Source: Candidatus Aegiribacteria sp. MLS_C
GTDB lineage: Bacteria; Fermentibacterota; Fermentibacteria; Fermentibacterales; JCC-6
Length of the DNA stretch: 64,000 bases
Direction: 5' to 3'
NCBI GenBank assembly: GCA_002030045.1
Contig: LQBI01000033.1
Location: 56,240-120,239, forward strand
The position numbers and the translations under genes were made by a program. The notes beneath the pieces are model-generated. The model saw only the letters and a list, made by a program, of their open reading frames with translations, was not told where the DNA came from and ran no database searches. Shown piece after piece: positions 49,544-57,990 of the stretch. How positions within the stretch are numbered: position 1 is the stretch's first letter; each line of letters starts with the position of its first letter.

Positions 49544-52500
49544 ATGATGAGGAACGGAACCGCAGGGGTCCCCGCTTCCCGTGGATGGCTAAGGATCACA
49601 TGGAGTCCCGAATCCGGGGTCTCCATGGTCTCCGGTGACAGCGAGGGTCTGCTTGGCGTAAGCGCGAGAAGACTGGTCAGGTCAGCCGAACCGCTCACGC
49701 TATTGCCCTCGGAAATCTCGGGAATCCTGGCGTCGGGTCTGCCGGATGTGCCTGTATACCTGGCCACCTCAATCATGTCCGGCAGCGTATGCACCATCGG
49801 CAGCCACGCAGAGGTGGTCCTGTTCGGTATACCCGGCCTTCAGGGCAGGAGCGACGTCATGATAGACGAGCTGGGGGCCGGGATCTTGGGCACCGACAGG
49901 AACGGGGTGATCAATCTCTGGAACAAGAGCATGTCAAGCATGTTCAGGGTTCCTCAGCAGCACGTCAAGGGAAAGGCCATACAGGACGTACTGGTTTCCC
50001 CGGTACTGTACTCCTGGGAGAATGTCATAAAGATGGTTCTGGAGGGGAAGCAGATGAAAATTGTCTGCCGCCCCGACGCCCAGAGAAGGATAGAGTGCAA
50101 CTTCACGCTGGGCGGAAACGGTGTGATAGGAACCTGCTTCGATACAACGGAGAGCTTCCAGGCCGAGAACAGGTTGCGGACCAGCAGGAAGATGAATCAG
50201 GCTTACTTCCATTCGGTGAGCACAGGACTGGTGCTGTTCGACAAGGACTACAGGATCCTGGTCGCCAACCGGTCTTTCGGAAGGGTGTTCGGGCTTGTGG
50301 AGAACCTCCTCGGCATGCACCTTCAAGAGATACTGCCCAGCGAGAGCTACGAGATAATGGAGGATCTGGCCCGACCCTTCTTTTCAGGCAACACATTCGA
50401 GAAGGAGGAGGGCAGGACGGCCTATTTCACCCTTCCCGACAGGAGTACGAGGGTCATTCTGCAGGACGTCCATCCCATCGTCGAGGATTCGGGTGAGGTC
50501 TTCTACGCCGTGGGAATATTCGAGGACATCTCCGAGATCACGATCCTCAGAGAGAACTACGTAAAGCACGTAGAGACGGTCAGAGGACTCAACGGCTTCT
50601 TCGAGATGCTCCAGTCAGGCCGTGCGCTGAACAGCGGCGAGATATGCGAGAAACTCAGGGAATGCCTGGCAGCTGATGCAGTTGCACTCTACCTCACCGA
50701 TCCCGTGTCCGACAACAGGCTGTCAGGACGTTCAAAGGGATGGCCGGAGGATTCCCCCGAGGTCTTCCAGGAACTGAGATTCGCACCGGTGATGATGGAT
50801 AAGGGTTCCGGCTGCAGGCTCTCGGGTGAGGATCAGGGCGTGCTGGCGGGGCTGTTCAGCAGCTGTCTGGTTTTTCCGCTGGAATCAGAGAGGAAGAGCT
50901 TCGGTTACCTCGTTGTCTCGTATAGAGGCAGCGAACCGGCCACCGACGTCTTCCCCATGGCGGAGATAGCTTCGGGAATGATCCGTTCCTATCTCGGGAT
51001 CGTTGAGTATGAGACCGAGACGGAGCATCTGGATCTTCTCTGCATGAGGCAGAATGAACTCATCGCCAGGCTGGTCGATTCACTGGACATCCCGGTGGCC
51101 ATATTCCGAATGGACTGGTCCGTGGTCATATGGAACACTCCCATGGAGGAAATCACCGGTGTCTCACCGGACCTCGCGACAGGCCGCCCGGAGCTGGCGG
51201 CCAACATTCTCTTCAACGGCCTCGGAGGGCTCAGCTCGGCCCAGAAGCTCCTGAGGAGCGATTCATCTGATTTCCCTGAATCGTGGGTAGTTGAGAACCA
51301 GGACGGCGAAAGCACAAGGTGCACATGGAGGATTCTCAGGACCGAATCGGTGGAAGGAAGGAACCTGGAACCGGTTATCATCCTGGCGGGAGTGAAGTCC
51401 GGTGACGTGCACAGCATAAACGCAGCGCGAAGGGCGGCGGAGACCTATTCAGCCCTGAGCAGGGGGACATCCTCCCTCCTTGCGGCATCGGACAGGAATC
51501 GCGTGGAGGAGGCTGCGGCCACGGCACTCCTGGATATTTCGGGCGCATCCCGGGTCACAGTGAGAATCAGAGGGATCAAGCCGGTAACGAGGACGTCCTA
51601 CGATCTCACACCCGAAGAATCGACGGATTACTGGACTCTTCCCATTGAGACCGAGACAGAGGTCATCGGCGAGTGCCAGTTCCATGGAGGCAGGGAGTAC
51701 GCCATGATGAAGGATTTCCTGAAGAATGTGGCCAGGACCTGCGTGGAATTGGAGAAGTCGGCAGTCGGCAGGAAATTTGCTTTCCTGGCGGAAAGGGCGG
51801 CGGGCAGGTTCCTCATAACCAACAGTAAAGGCAGGATACTCCTGTCTACCTGGACGGAAGGTCAGGAAGGATCGGTTTCCAACCGGACAATCTTCGACAT
51901 GTTCTCCGGCACCGAGTGGCAGATACTGGATGCTGCCATTACCGGGGTCCAGACCAAGGGCAGGCTTGACCTTTCACTGACATCGACGGAAGGGCAGGAT
52001 GTTCAGATGGCGGCTGTGACCCTGGATGGTCACGAGGGGGAGATTCTCATCATATGGTGGCCCGTTTCTGATCCTTCCTACAAGAGGGCCCTGGAGAACA
52101 TGGAAATGGCCAGGAGATCGGGTAACGCTCTTCGCGACATGCTCGACCATCTGCTGGAATCCATCGACCTGAGCTTCTCCAGGGTCAAGGAAGTCCTGAA
52201 TCCGGACCATCCCGTGGCCTCGCTGCTGAATACGTCCGGTTACGCCTTCGAGGGTATGAGGAAGGGCTACTACTATGTGAGGCTCATGCAGACGGCGATG
52301 AACACGGTCCCCGGAAGAGTCGACGTGGAGGAACTGCTGAACGGAGTAATGTCCTGTCTGGTCGATAGAGGGCTCGACTCTCCCGACGTCACGATCACGG
52401 GCAGTCTCTCCGACATATCAGGCCAGCCCGAACTGATAAGGGAGATCGTCACCAGGCTTTGTATGCTGGTCTGCGACAGGTCGGCACCCGTCATTGCAGT

Positions 52501-52777
52501 ATCCGTGGTCAGACGTTGCAGCCTGCATACGCCGCAGGGCCCGCGGGAAGGTCCTGAGCAGTACACGCAGCTCGAACTCAGGACAGTGGACGGAGGTCGG
52601 TACAGGGGTATTCCGCTGGAAGTCGAGGAGCATCAGGGCCAGTGGAACTTCGAGTCCGGCATCGATCCGGCGTCCGAGATCAGGCTGCTCTCTCTGGTTC
52701 TCAGCCTTTCGGGAGGTTATCTCCGGAGGTCCGAGAAGAGCGGCAACCTTCTCATTCTCCTTCCCTGCTCCGACTGA
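49544..52777 (+). CDS. Large multi-PAS/GAF sensor protein with histidine-kinase-like C-terminus lacking catalytic boxes
   Basis: 1077 residues, no signal peptide or membrane helix, so cytoplasmic. PAS-like units: about 105-190 (LGAGILGTDRNGVINLWN), 215-335 (STGLVLFDKDYRILVANRSF), 510-625 (LDIPVAIFRMDWSVVIWN), and a degenerate one near 755-860. GAF-like units: about 355-490 and 640-750. The last roughly 210 residues follow the outline of a histidine-kinase core: a helical hairpin (LRDMLDHLLESIDLSFSR), a second helix ending in V-D-V-E-E-L-L, then a Bergerat-like fold finishing SLVLSLSGGYLRRSEKSG and LLILLPC. The phospho-acceptor His region, the N-box Asn and the G1 DxGxG are not visible, so it is probably not a working kinase. 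No response regulator is adjacent. Confidence 0.75.
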   Translation: MMRNGTAGVPASRGWLRITWSPESGVSMVSGDSEGLLGVSARRLVRSAEPLTLLPSEISGILASGLPDVPVYLATSIMSGSVCTIGSHAEVVLFGIPGLQGRSDVMIDELGAGILGTDRNGVINLWNKSMSSMFRVPQQHVKGKAIQDVLVSPVLYSWENVIKMVLEGKQMKIVCRPDAQRRIECNFTLGGNGVIGTCFDTTESFQAENRLRTSRKMNQAYFHSVSTGLVLFDKDYRILVANRSFGRVFGLVENLLGMHLQEILPSESYEIMEDLARPFFSGNTFEKEEGRTAYFTLPDRSTRVILQDVHPIVEDSGEVFYAVGIFEDISEITILRENYVKHVETVRGLNGFFEMLQSGRALNSGEICEKLRECLAADAVALYLTDPVSDNRLSGRSKGWPEDSPEVFQELRFAPVMMDKGSGCRLSGEDQGVLAGLFSSCLVFPLESERKSFGYLVVSYRGSEPATDVFPMAEIASGMIRSYLGIVEYETETEHLDLLCMRQNELIARLVDSLDIPVAIFRMDWSVVIWNTPMEEITGVSPDLATGRPELAANILFNGLGGLSSAQKLLRSDSSDFPESWVVENQDGESTRCTWRILRTESVEGRNLEPVIILAGVKSGDVHSINAARRAAETYSALSRGTSSLLAASDRNRVEEAAATALLDISGASRVTVRIRGIKPVTRTSYDLTPEESTDYWTLPIETETEVIGECQFHGGREYAMMKDFLKNVARTCVELEKSAVGRKFAFLAERAAGRFLITNSKGRILLSTWTEGQEGSVSNRTIFDMFSGTEWQILDAAITGVQTKGRLDLSLTSTEGQDVQMAAVTLDGHEGEILIIWWPVSDPSYKRALENMEMARRSGNALRDMLDHLLESIDLSFSRVKEVLNPDHPVASLLNTSGYAFEGMRKGYYYVRLMQTAMNTVPGRVDVEELLNGVMSCLVDRGLDSPDVTITGSLSDISGQPELIREIVTRLCMLVCDRSAPVIAVSVVRRCSLHTPQGPREGPEQYTQLELRTVDGGRYRGIPLEVEEHQGQWNFESGIDPASEIRLLSLVLSLSGGYLRRSEKSGNLLILLPCSD

Positions 52778-52807
52778 CCTCCGGGTTACCTGAATGGTGT
52801 TCGGAGC

Positions 52808-52836
52808 TTTACCCGGGGAGCCTTTCTGGTCATACT
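52808..52836 (+). promoter_or_regulatory. Candidate promoter of leuS
   Basis: TTTACC (52808-52813), a 17-bp spacer and CATACT (52831-52836), 42 bp before the TTG start. No T-box leader is seen. Confidence 0.35.
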
Positions 52837-52878
52837 ACCGACTCATGCTGAAGGATACCCATCTTTCGGAGGGCTGAT

Positions 52879-55338
52879 TTGGACCGCTACGATTTCGAAA
52901 AGCTGCAGAGAAAATGGAAACCCGTATGGGCTTCCATGGGTCTCTACAGGACCGGCACGGACCCTGACAGGGAGCCTTTCTACTGTCTCGACTACTTCCC
53001 TTATCCATCAGGCGCCGGCCTATCCGTGGGGCATTGCAAGAACTACATCCCGACGGACGTCATCAGCCGGAAGAAGAGAATGGACGGCTACAACGTGCTT
53101 CATCCCATGGGTTGGGACGCCTTCGGACAGCCTGCGGAGGAGTACGCCATAAAGACCGGCACACATCCTTCAGAAGTCACACGGATCAACACGGACACAT
53201 ACAGAAGGCAGATGAAACTGATCGAGACCAGCTACGACTGGGAGAGGGAGATCAATTCCAGCGATCCCGACTACTACAGGTGGACCCAGTACTTCTTCAT
53301 CCTTCTCTTCGACAGGGGGCTGGCCTACCAGAGGGAGAACGACCAGATGTGGTGTCCCAGCTGCAGAATAGTCCTTTCCAACGAGGAGGCTGCAGGCGGG
53401 ATCTGCTGGAGATGCAATGGCCAGGTCACCAGGAAGAAACTGACTCAGTGGTTCTTCAGAATAACGGACTACGCAGACAGGCTTCTGGAAGACCTGGAGG
53501 AACTGGACTGGCCGGAGGGAATAAAGGCCATGCAGCGTAACTGGATCGGGAAATCCACAGGGGCCGAGGTGGATTTCGCGGTGAGGAATCCCGAGACCGG
53601 TGAGGAATACAGGCTCCCCGTCTACACGACCCGCCTGGATACCATCTACGGCGCCACCTTCTGCGTGCTTGCACCGGAACATCCTGATCTGGAGAGGATG
53701 GTCACCTCGAAGCAGCGTGACAGGGTCCTGGAGTACGCCTCCGCCGCGAGATCGAGGAGCGATCTTGAGCGTGCAGCGGCCGCCGAGCGGGAGAAGACAG
53801 GTGTATTCACCGGGTGCTCCGCCGTGAACCCCTTCAACGGGGAGGAGATTCCCCTGTACGTGGCGGACTACGTTCTTGCAGGGTACGGGACCTCGGCCAT
53901 AATGGCCGTTCCCGCCCATGACGAGAGGGACCATGCATTCGCCTCGAAGTACGGCATTCCGATAGTGGAGGTGATAGCTCCCGGAGGCGTTCCTCAGGGG
54001 GTCTCGGAGTCGGCTACGGTGGCCGATGGTCAGCTCCTGAACAGCGGCAGGTTCGACGGGATGGATTCGGCGGAGGCCAGGATCGGAATGGCCCGTTATG
54101 CGGAGGAGATGGGCTTCGGAAGGCCTGACACAAGGTATCGGATTCGGGACTGGCTGGTCTCCAGGCAGCGGTACTGGGGTGCGCCGATTCCCGTAATCCA
54201 CTGTGAGAAATGCGGCGCCGTGCCCGACAGGAACCTTCCTGTACTCCTTCCGGAGATGGAGGACTTCGAGCCTGATGACTCGGGCAGGTCACCACTTGCA
54301 AGGGTGGAGGAATGGGTCAGCACGAGTTGTCCGGTCTGCGGAGGTCCCGCGAGGAGGGACACTGATACGATGGCGGGTTTTGTCTGCTCATCCTGGTACT
54401 TCCTGAGGTTCGCTTCTCCCCGGGAGGATGACCGTCCCTTCGATCCCGAGGCGGTAAGGTACTGGCTGCCGGTGGACCTCTACGTCGGGGGTGCGGAGCA
54501 CGCGGTGATGCACCTCATCTATGCCAGGTTCTGGACCAAGGTTATGTACGATGCGGGCATGCTGGATTTCACCGAACCCTTCGCCGTGCTGAAGAACCAG
54601 GGGATGATACTGGGTGCCGACGGACAGAAGATGTCCAAGTCAAAGGGCAACGTGGTCACTCCCGACGAGATGGTTGAGAAGTACGGGGTGGACGCCCTGA
54701 GGCTGTACATACTCTTCATGGGTCCCTTCGAGGCGGAGCTGGAATGGAGCGAGGAAGGCATCGCGGGTACCTACAGGTTCCTGAAGAGGGTCTGGACGGT
54801 GTTCACCGAAACCGCAGGGGCGGTCACGGGAGCTGAGGATCCCGACCTCATGGCGGAACTCCGTTACCAGACTGCAAGGACCCTCAAGAAGGTGACCGAG
54901 GATATCGACGGTTTCGCCTTCAATACTGCCGTTGCGGCACTGATGGAGTTCGTCAACTTCCTTTCCTCAAGCAGAGAAAGGGCGGGGAAGGCCGGGAGCC
55001 TGTGGAGGGAATCACTTAGAAGACTGCTTGTCATAATGGCGCCCATGACCCCCTTCATGTCCGAGGAACTCTGGCACAGGATGGGATTCGAAGGTGACAC
55101 GGTCTTCCACCAGCCATGGCCTTACTGGGAAGAGGAAGACCTTGTCCTCGACACCGTCGAGGTGGTGGTCCAGGTTAGGGGCAGGATCCGCGGAAGGATG
55201 ACCGTTTCCCCGGAAGCCTCCGAGGACGAGGTGCGCAGGAGGGCCCTGCAGCTGGACAGGATAGTCGAGATCCTGGACGGCGCCGAACCCCGCAGGGTGA
55301 TCGTGGTCCCGGGAAAACTGGTCAACATAATCCCCTGA
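52879..55338 (+). CDS. leuS: Leucyl-tRNA synthetase
   Basis: 819 residues from a TTG behind GGAGGGCTGATT. Class I synthetase with YFPYPSGAGLSVGHCKNY (HIGH position GHCKN), HPMGWDAFGQPAEEYAIKTG, a CP1 editing domain (about 220-410) with TTRLDTIYGATFCVLAPEHP and AVPAHDERDHAFASKYG, two Cys-pair zinc-type inserts, and KMSKSKGNVV near residue 580, followed by the anticodon-binding and C-terminal domains. It charges tRNA-Leu and edits mischarged norvaline or isoleucine. Size and order are those of bacterial LeuS. Confidence 0.97.
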   Translation: MDRYDFEKLQRKWKPVWASMGLYRTGTDPDREPFYCLDYFPYPSGAGLSVGHCKNYIPTDVISRKKRMDGYNVLHPMGWDAFGQPAEEYAIKTGTHPSEVTRINTDTYRRQMKLIETSYDWEREINSSDPDYYRWTQYFFILLFDRGLAYQRENDQMWCPSCRIVLSNEEAAGGICWRCNGQVTRKKLTQWFFRITDYADRLLEDLEELDWPEGIKAMQRNWIGKSTGAEVDFAVRNPETGEEYRLPVYTTRLDTIYGATFCVLAPEHPDLERMVTSKQRDRVLEYASAARSRSDLERAAAAEREKTGVFTGCSAVNPFNGEEIPLYVADYVLAGYGTSAIMAVPAHDERDHAFASKYGIPIVEVIAPGGVPQGVSESATVADGQLLNSGRFDGMDSAEARIGMARYAEEMGFGRPDTRYRIRDWLVSRQRYWGAPIPVIHCEKCGAVPDRNLPVLLPEMEDFEPDDSGRSPLARVEEWVSTSCPVCGGPARRDTDTMAGFVCSSWYFLRFASPREDDRPFDPEAVRYWLPVDLYVGGAEHAVMHLIYARFWTKVMYDAGMLDFTEPFAVLKNQGMILGADGQKMSKSKGNVVTPDEMVEKYGVDALRLYILFMGPFEAELEWSEEGIAGTYRFLKRVWTVFTETAGAVTGAEDPDLMAELRYQTARTLKKVTEDIDGFAFNTAVAALMEFVNFLSSSRERAGKAGSLWRESLRRLLVIMAPMTPFMSEELWHRMGFEGDTVFHQPWPYWEEEDLVLDTVEVVVQVRGRIRGRMTVSPEASEDEVRRRALQLDRIVEILDGAEPRRVIVVPGKLVNIIP

Positions 55339-55352
55339 GAGGATGCCGGAGC

Positions 55353-55538
55353 ATGCTGGATGCTCTCTGGAGGCTTGTTGGAAGGCTTGTTTCGCTGGCG
55401 GGCCGTTTACTCTCCGGCACCATAGGTCTCGTACTCCTGGTCCTCGGAGCGGTACTCTGCCTGACCGTCATCGGAGCCGCCATCGGCATCCCACTGGTTA
55501 TTCTGGGTGTGCTGCTCCTGGTCAGGAGCCTCTTCTGA
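55353..55538 (+). CDS. Small membrane protein
   Basis: 61 residues, beginning 14 bp after leuS. A short amphipathic N-terminus (MLDALWRLVGRLVSLAGRLL) and two closely packed membrane helices (about 22-40 and 43-60). The G-A-A-I-G-I-P-L pattern occurs in small DUF-type membrane proteins, but I cannot name a family. Co-directional and 19 bp before the next gene, so part of the leuS transcript. Confidence 0.65.
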   Translation: MLDALWRLVGRLVSLAGRLLSGTIGLVLLVLGAVLCLTVIGAAIGIPLVILGVLLLVRSLF

Positions 55539-55557
55539 CGTTGAAGGGGTTCACGAA

Positions 55558-56037
55558 GTGAGAAGAACGGACCTTGCCGTGACCGATCCCCGAATGATGG
55601 AGGCGGTCCTCCGCCGGGGCCTGGTATGCAGGCTGGGACTCCTGAGGGAAGGGCTTCCCTATATCGTTCCCCTGAGCTACGGATACGAGGATGGATGTCT
55701 GTACTTCCACTGCGCCGGGGAGGGTCTGAAGCTTGAATGCATAAGGGAATGCCGCAGGGTATGCTTCCAGGTCGACTGCGGGGTGCGGGTCAGGGAGGCG
55801 GCGGAGGCCTGCGGATGGACCATGGACTATTCCAGCGTAATCGGTTACGGAACGGTCAGCGAGATTGAGGACTGCGAAGAGAAAATGAGGGCGCTCCGAA
55901 TACTGATGGGTCACTACTCGGGAAGGGAGGACTGGGAAATACCCGCCTCGCTGCTTGATACGACCACCGTACTGAAGCTTCCCATCGACAGTATGACGGG
56001 CAAGAGTTCCACAGGCGGACCTGAAGAAGACGAATGA
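55558..56037 (+). CDS. PNPOx-fold flavin-binding protein (nitroimidazole-resistance NimA-like)
   Basis: 159 residues from a GTG. The segment VRRTDLAVTDPRMMEAVLRR, then VCRLGLLREGLPYIVPLSYG, LYFHCAGEGLKLECIRECRR and VCFQVDC, is the classic layout of split-barrel FMN/heme proteins of the pyridoxamine-phosphate-oxidase superfamily annotated as NimA-like. Such proteins reduce nitro groups or bind flavin; antibiotic resistance should not be assumed. The stop overlaps the OsmC gene by 4 bp (ATGA). Confidence 0.85.
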   Translation: MRRTDLAVTDPRMMEAVLRRGLVCRLGLLREGLPYIVPLSYGYEDGCLYFHCAGEGLKLECIRECRRVCFQVDCGVRVREAAEACGWTMDYSSVIGYGTVSEIEDCEEKMRALRILMGHYSGREDWEIPASLLDTTTVLKLPIDSMTGKSSTGGPEEDE

Positions 56038-56435
56038 TGGAGATGGATATTACCTTCGGCGGCGGGAAACGCGTGGATGCCATCTTCGACGGCTTTACAG
56101 TAAGGACTGACCAGTCACGGTCAGGCGGAGGGGAGGGTTCTGCTCCGGAACCCTTCGATCTCTTCTTCGCTTCCCTGGGAACCTGCGCCGGCATCTACGT
56201 CCTTTCCTTCTGCCAGCACCACGGCCTTCCCTGGGAGGGCATAAGGCTGGTCCAGAGGACCGAGAGGGAACCCGGCAGCGGAATGTACGAGAAGCTGGAG
56301 ATCGACATAATCGTTCCGAAGAGTTTTCCGGAGAAGTACCACAAGGCGCTGGTCCGGTCGGCGGAGCAGTGTACCGTGAAGAAGCACGTCGCAGTCGGGC
56401 TGCCGGAGTTCCGCGTGGCCGTGAGGACCTGCTGA
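56034..56435 (+). CDS. OsmC/Ohr-family protein
   Basis: 133 residues. It has the two redox-type Cys of the family in their expected places: the first in FFASLGTCAGIYVLSFCQHHGL (helix 1) and the second in RSAEQCTVKKHV. The Glu and Arg that activate the peroxidatic Cys may be present (VQRTERE). OsmC-type proteins detoxify organic hydroperoxides; the YhfA-like branch is less defined. It follows the PNPOx gene in the same transcript. Confidence 0.88.
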   Translation: MMEMDITFGGGKRVDAIFDGFTVRTDQSRSGGGEGSAPEPFDLFFASLGTCAGIYVLSFCQHHGLPWEGIRLVQRTEREPGSGMYEKLEIDIIVPKSFPEKYHKALVRSAEQCTVKKHVAVGLPEFRVAVRTC

Positions 56436-56449
56436 TCGGAGGAGAAGAA

Positions 56450-56788
56450 ATGCGGGTGATCAGGTACGACGATATTCCCGAGACGAAGGTGGAGAGCGAG
56501 GGAGCGGTGGGTGTGGGCATAAGGGTGCTCATCGGGGAGGAGAACGGAGCGCCGAACTTCATTATGAGGAGATTCTCCGTTCAGCCCGGAGGACGGACCC
56601 CGTTCCACAGCCATTCATGGGAGCACGAGGTGTTCGTGCTTGAGGGCAGGGGAGAGGCGGTCCGGGGGACGGACTCCTATCCCATCGAGAGCGGTTCAGC
56701 GGTACTGGTGGTCCCGAACGAGGAGCACAGCTTCAGGAACACCGGGGACGAACCCCTCGTGTTCCTCTGCATCATCCCCATCGTCTGA
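56450..56788 (+). CDS. Single-domain cupin protein
   Basis: 112 residues after GGAGGAGAA. The cupin motif 1 G-x5-H-x-H-x3,4-E-x6-G is present as GGRTPFHSHSWEHEVFVLEG and motif 2 as VPNEEHSFRNTGDEPLVFLC, giving a 3-His/1-Glu metal site. The substrate is unknown. The adjacent PNPOx and OsmC genes suggest oxidative-stress or small-molecule detoxification, which is only contextual. The inverted repeat element starts right at its stop codon. Confidence 0.88.
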   Translation: MRVIRYDDIPETKVESEGAVGVGIRVLIGEENGAPNFIMRRFSVQPGGRTPFHSHSWEHEVFVLEGRGEAVRGTDSYPIESGSAVLVVPNEEHSFRNTGDEPLVFLCIIPIV

Positions 56789-56829
56789 AATGTCCCATTC
56801 TGGTGCCGGGCCCGGAAAATGGGACATTT
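56788..56829 (+). repeat. Interspersed palindromic repeat, copy B (internally deleted)
   Basis: Perfect 12-bp outer arms AAATGTCCCATT (56788-56799) and AATGGGACATTT (56818-56829) around the palindrome CCGGGCCCGG (56806-56815). It lacks the central 15-17 bp present in copies A and C. As a hairpin between convergent genes it may also serve as a terminator. Confidence 0.8.
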
Positions 56830-56846
56830 CCAGTATTGGGTTGTTC

Positions 56847-56903
56847 GATGTCTCATTTTCCGGACCCGGAACACGTTTCCGGCCGGCACCAATGTGAGAC
56901 ATC
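56847..56903 (-). repeat. Interspersed palindromic repeat, copy C (inverted)
   Basis: Read on the minus strand it matches copy A along its whole length: GGTGCCGGCCGGAAAC, then GTGTTCCGGGTCCGGAAAA, then TGAGACATC. Outer arms GATGTCTCA (56847-56855) and TGAGACATC (56895-56903) are perfect inverted repeats. Paired changes in both arms relative to copy A suggest the stem is maintained. Confidence 0.8.
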
Positions 56904-57990
56904 ATTCGGTCAGGGAGGTTATCCATTCCTGTGCTTCCAGCAGCACAGGCCCGCTGACGGCATGGACGCCTACCCAGCTCCTGAACTCCACGTCCGCTCC
57001 CAGCCCCTGAAGGATCTCCACCGTCTCAAGCCCCGCCTCCACGTCCACCGACTGGTCCATGGTCCCGTTGGCCACGAAGGCGTGGAGCCCCGAAAGGTCA
57101 CCCACCTCCGACATGTCAACGAGTGTAGTGTCCAGCCTTCCGGCAAAGCCGATCAGGCCGGCGAACTCCTCCGGGTAGTACATTCCCGTCGTCCAGGTGA
57201 GCCCGCACCCCTGCGAGAAACCGAACAGGAACACCTCCGACACCGGGTACCGCTGCTTCAGCTCCCGCACCGCGGACATGACGTAGTCGGCGGAGATCCT
57301 GTCCCGGGCCCTGACGTCGAGTGAGTCGTCCCATGGCAGGAACCAGGAGTACCCTGTCATGTTGTTCTCCATGAAGGGGTAGGGGGCCCTTGGGCAGGCG
57401 TATATGAAATCGGGCATGTAGAACCTGTCCCAGAGCCCGATGAAGCTCTCCGGTGAGTCCCCGTAACCGTGGAGCCCTACAACGAGGGGGTACCTGTAGC
57501 AGGGATCGTAGCCATCCGGGAGTTCCACCAGGCACGGGAAGGAGGCCGTTCCCGGGAACAGGAACGGTTCCCCGGAGTACTCCGGGGCTTCTCCGACGGC
57601 AGCCGCTATGTGTTCCATCGCTCCCTGGAAATACGGATCGTTCCTCACACCGTCGAAATCGGGGTCTTCTCGGACGTAGTCGAGGTCGCGATAACCTGCT
57701 ATCACTGCTCTCTGCAGATATAGCGCCGCGAGTTCCGCATCCCCCATGAGAGCGTAGCAGCATGCCAAGTTGTAGATGGAGACCTCGTCGTCGATGTTCC
57801 TCGAGAGAGCGGCCAGGTAGTACCTCACCGCCAGGGGATAGTTGGCGTCTCCGTAGGCTTCCGCCGCCGTTTCCAGGTAAGTGCCGAGGTCGGCATCGAG
57901 GAAGTCCCCGGCAGCGGGGTCCAGGGGATCTATCTCCGCCGGCGTGAGAAGCTGCAGGACTGCCAGGAGAAGATGAACGGGACTCGTCAT
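56902..57990 (-). CDS. Secreted alpha/beta-hydrolase (esterase) with N-terminal TPR-like region
   Basis: 362 residues with a short hydrophobic signal (MTSPVHLLLAVLQLL). Residues about 35-120 are TPR-like (NYPLAVRYYLAALSRNIDDE, LYLQRAVIAGYRDLDYV). From about 150 an alpha/beta-hydrolase of the phospholipase/carboxylesterase or PHB-depolymerase type follows: LVVGLHGYGDSPESF (oxyanion loop), the nucleophile motif FLFGFSQGCGLT (Ser), an Asp in NGTMDQSVD, and a His in WVGVHAVSGP. Its start overlaps the propeller lipoprotein gene stop (ATGA). The substrate is unknown. Copy C of the repeat touches its stop codon. Confidence 0.82.
   Translation of the reverse strand: MTSPVHLLLAVLQLLTPAEIDPLDPAAGDFLDADLGTYLETAAEAYGDANYPLAVRYYLAALSRNIDDEVSIYNLACCYALMGDAELAALYLQRAVIAGYRDLDYVREDPDFDGVRNDPYFQGAMEHIAAAVGEAPEYSGEPFLFPGTASFPCLVELPDGYDPCYRYPLVVGLHGYGDSPESFIGLWDRFYMPDFIYACPRAPYPFMENNMTGYSWFLPWDDSLDVRARDRISADYVMSAVRELKQRYPVSEVFLFGFSQGCGLTWTTGMYYPEEFAGLIGFAGRLDTTLVDMSEVGDLSGLHAFVANGTMDQSVDVEAGLETVEILQGLGADVEFRSWVGVHAVSGPVLLEAQEWITSLTE

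Noticed and set aside
55558..56037. Nitroimidazole resistance determinant
   Set aside because: The PNPOx fold fits, but NimA-like annotation alone does not support a resistance phenotype.
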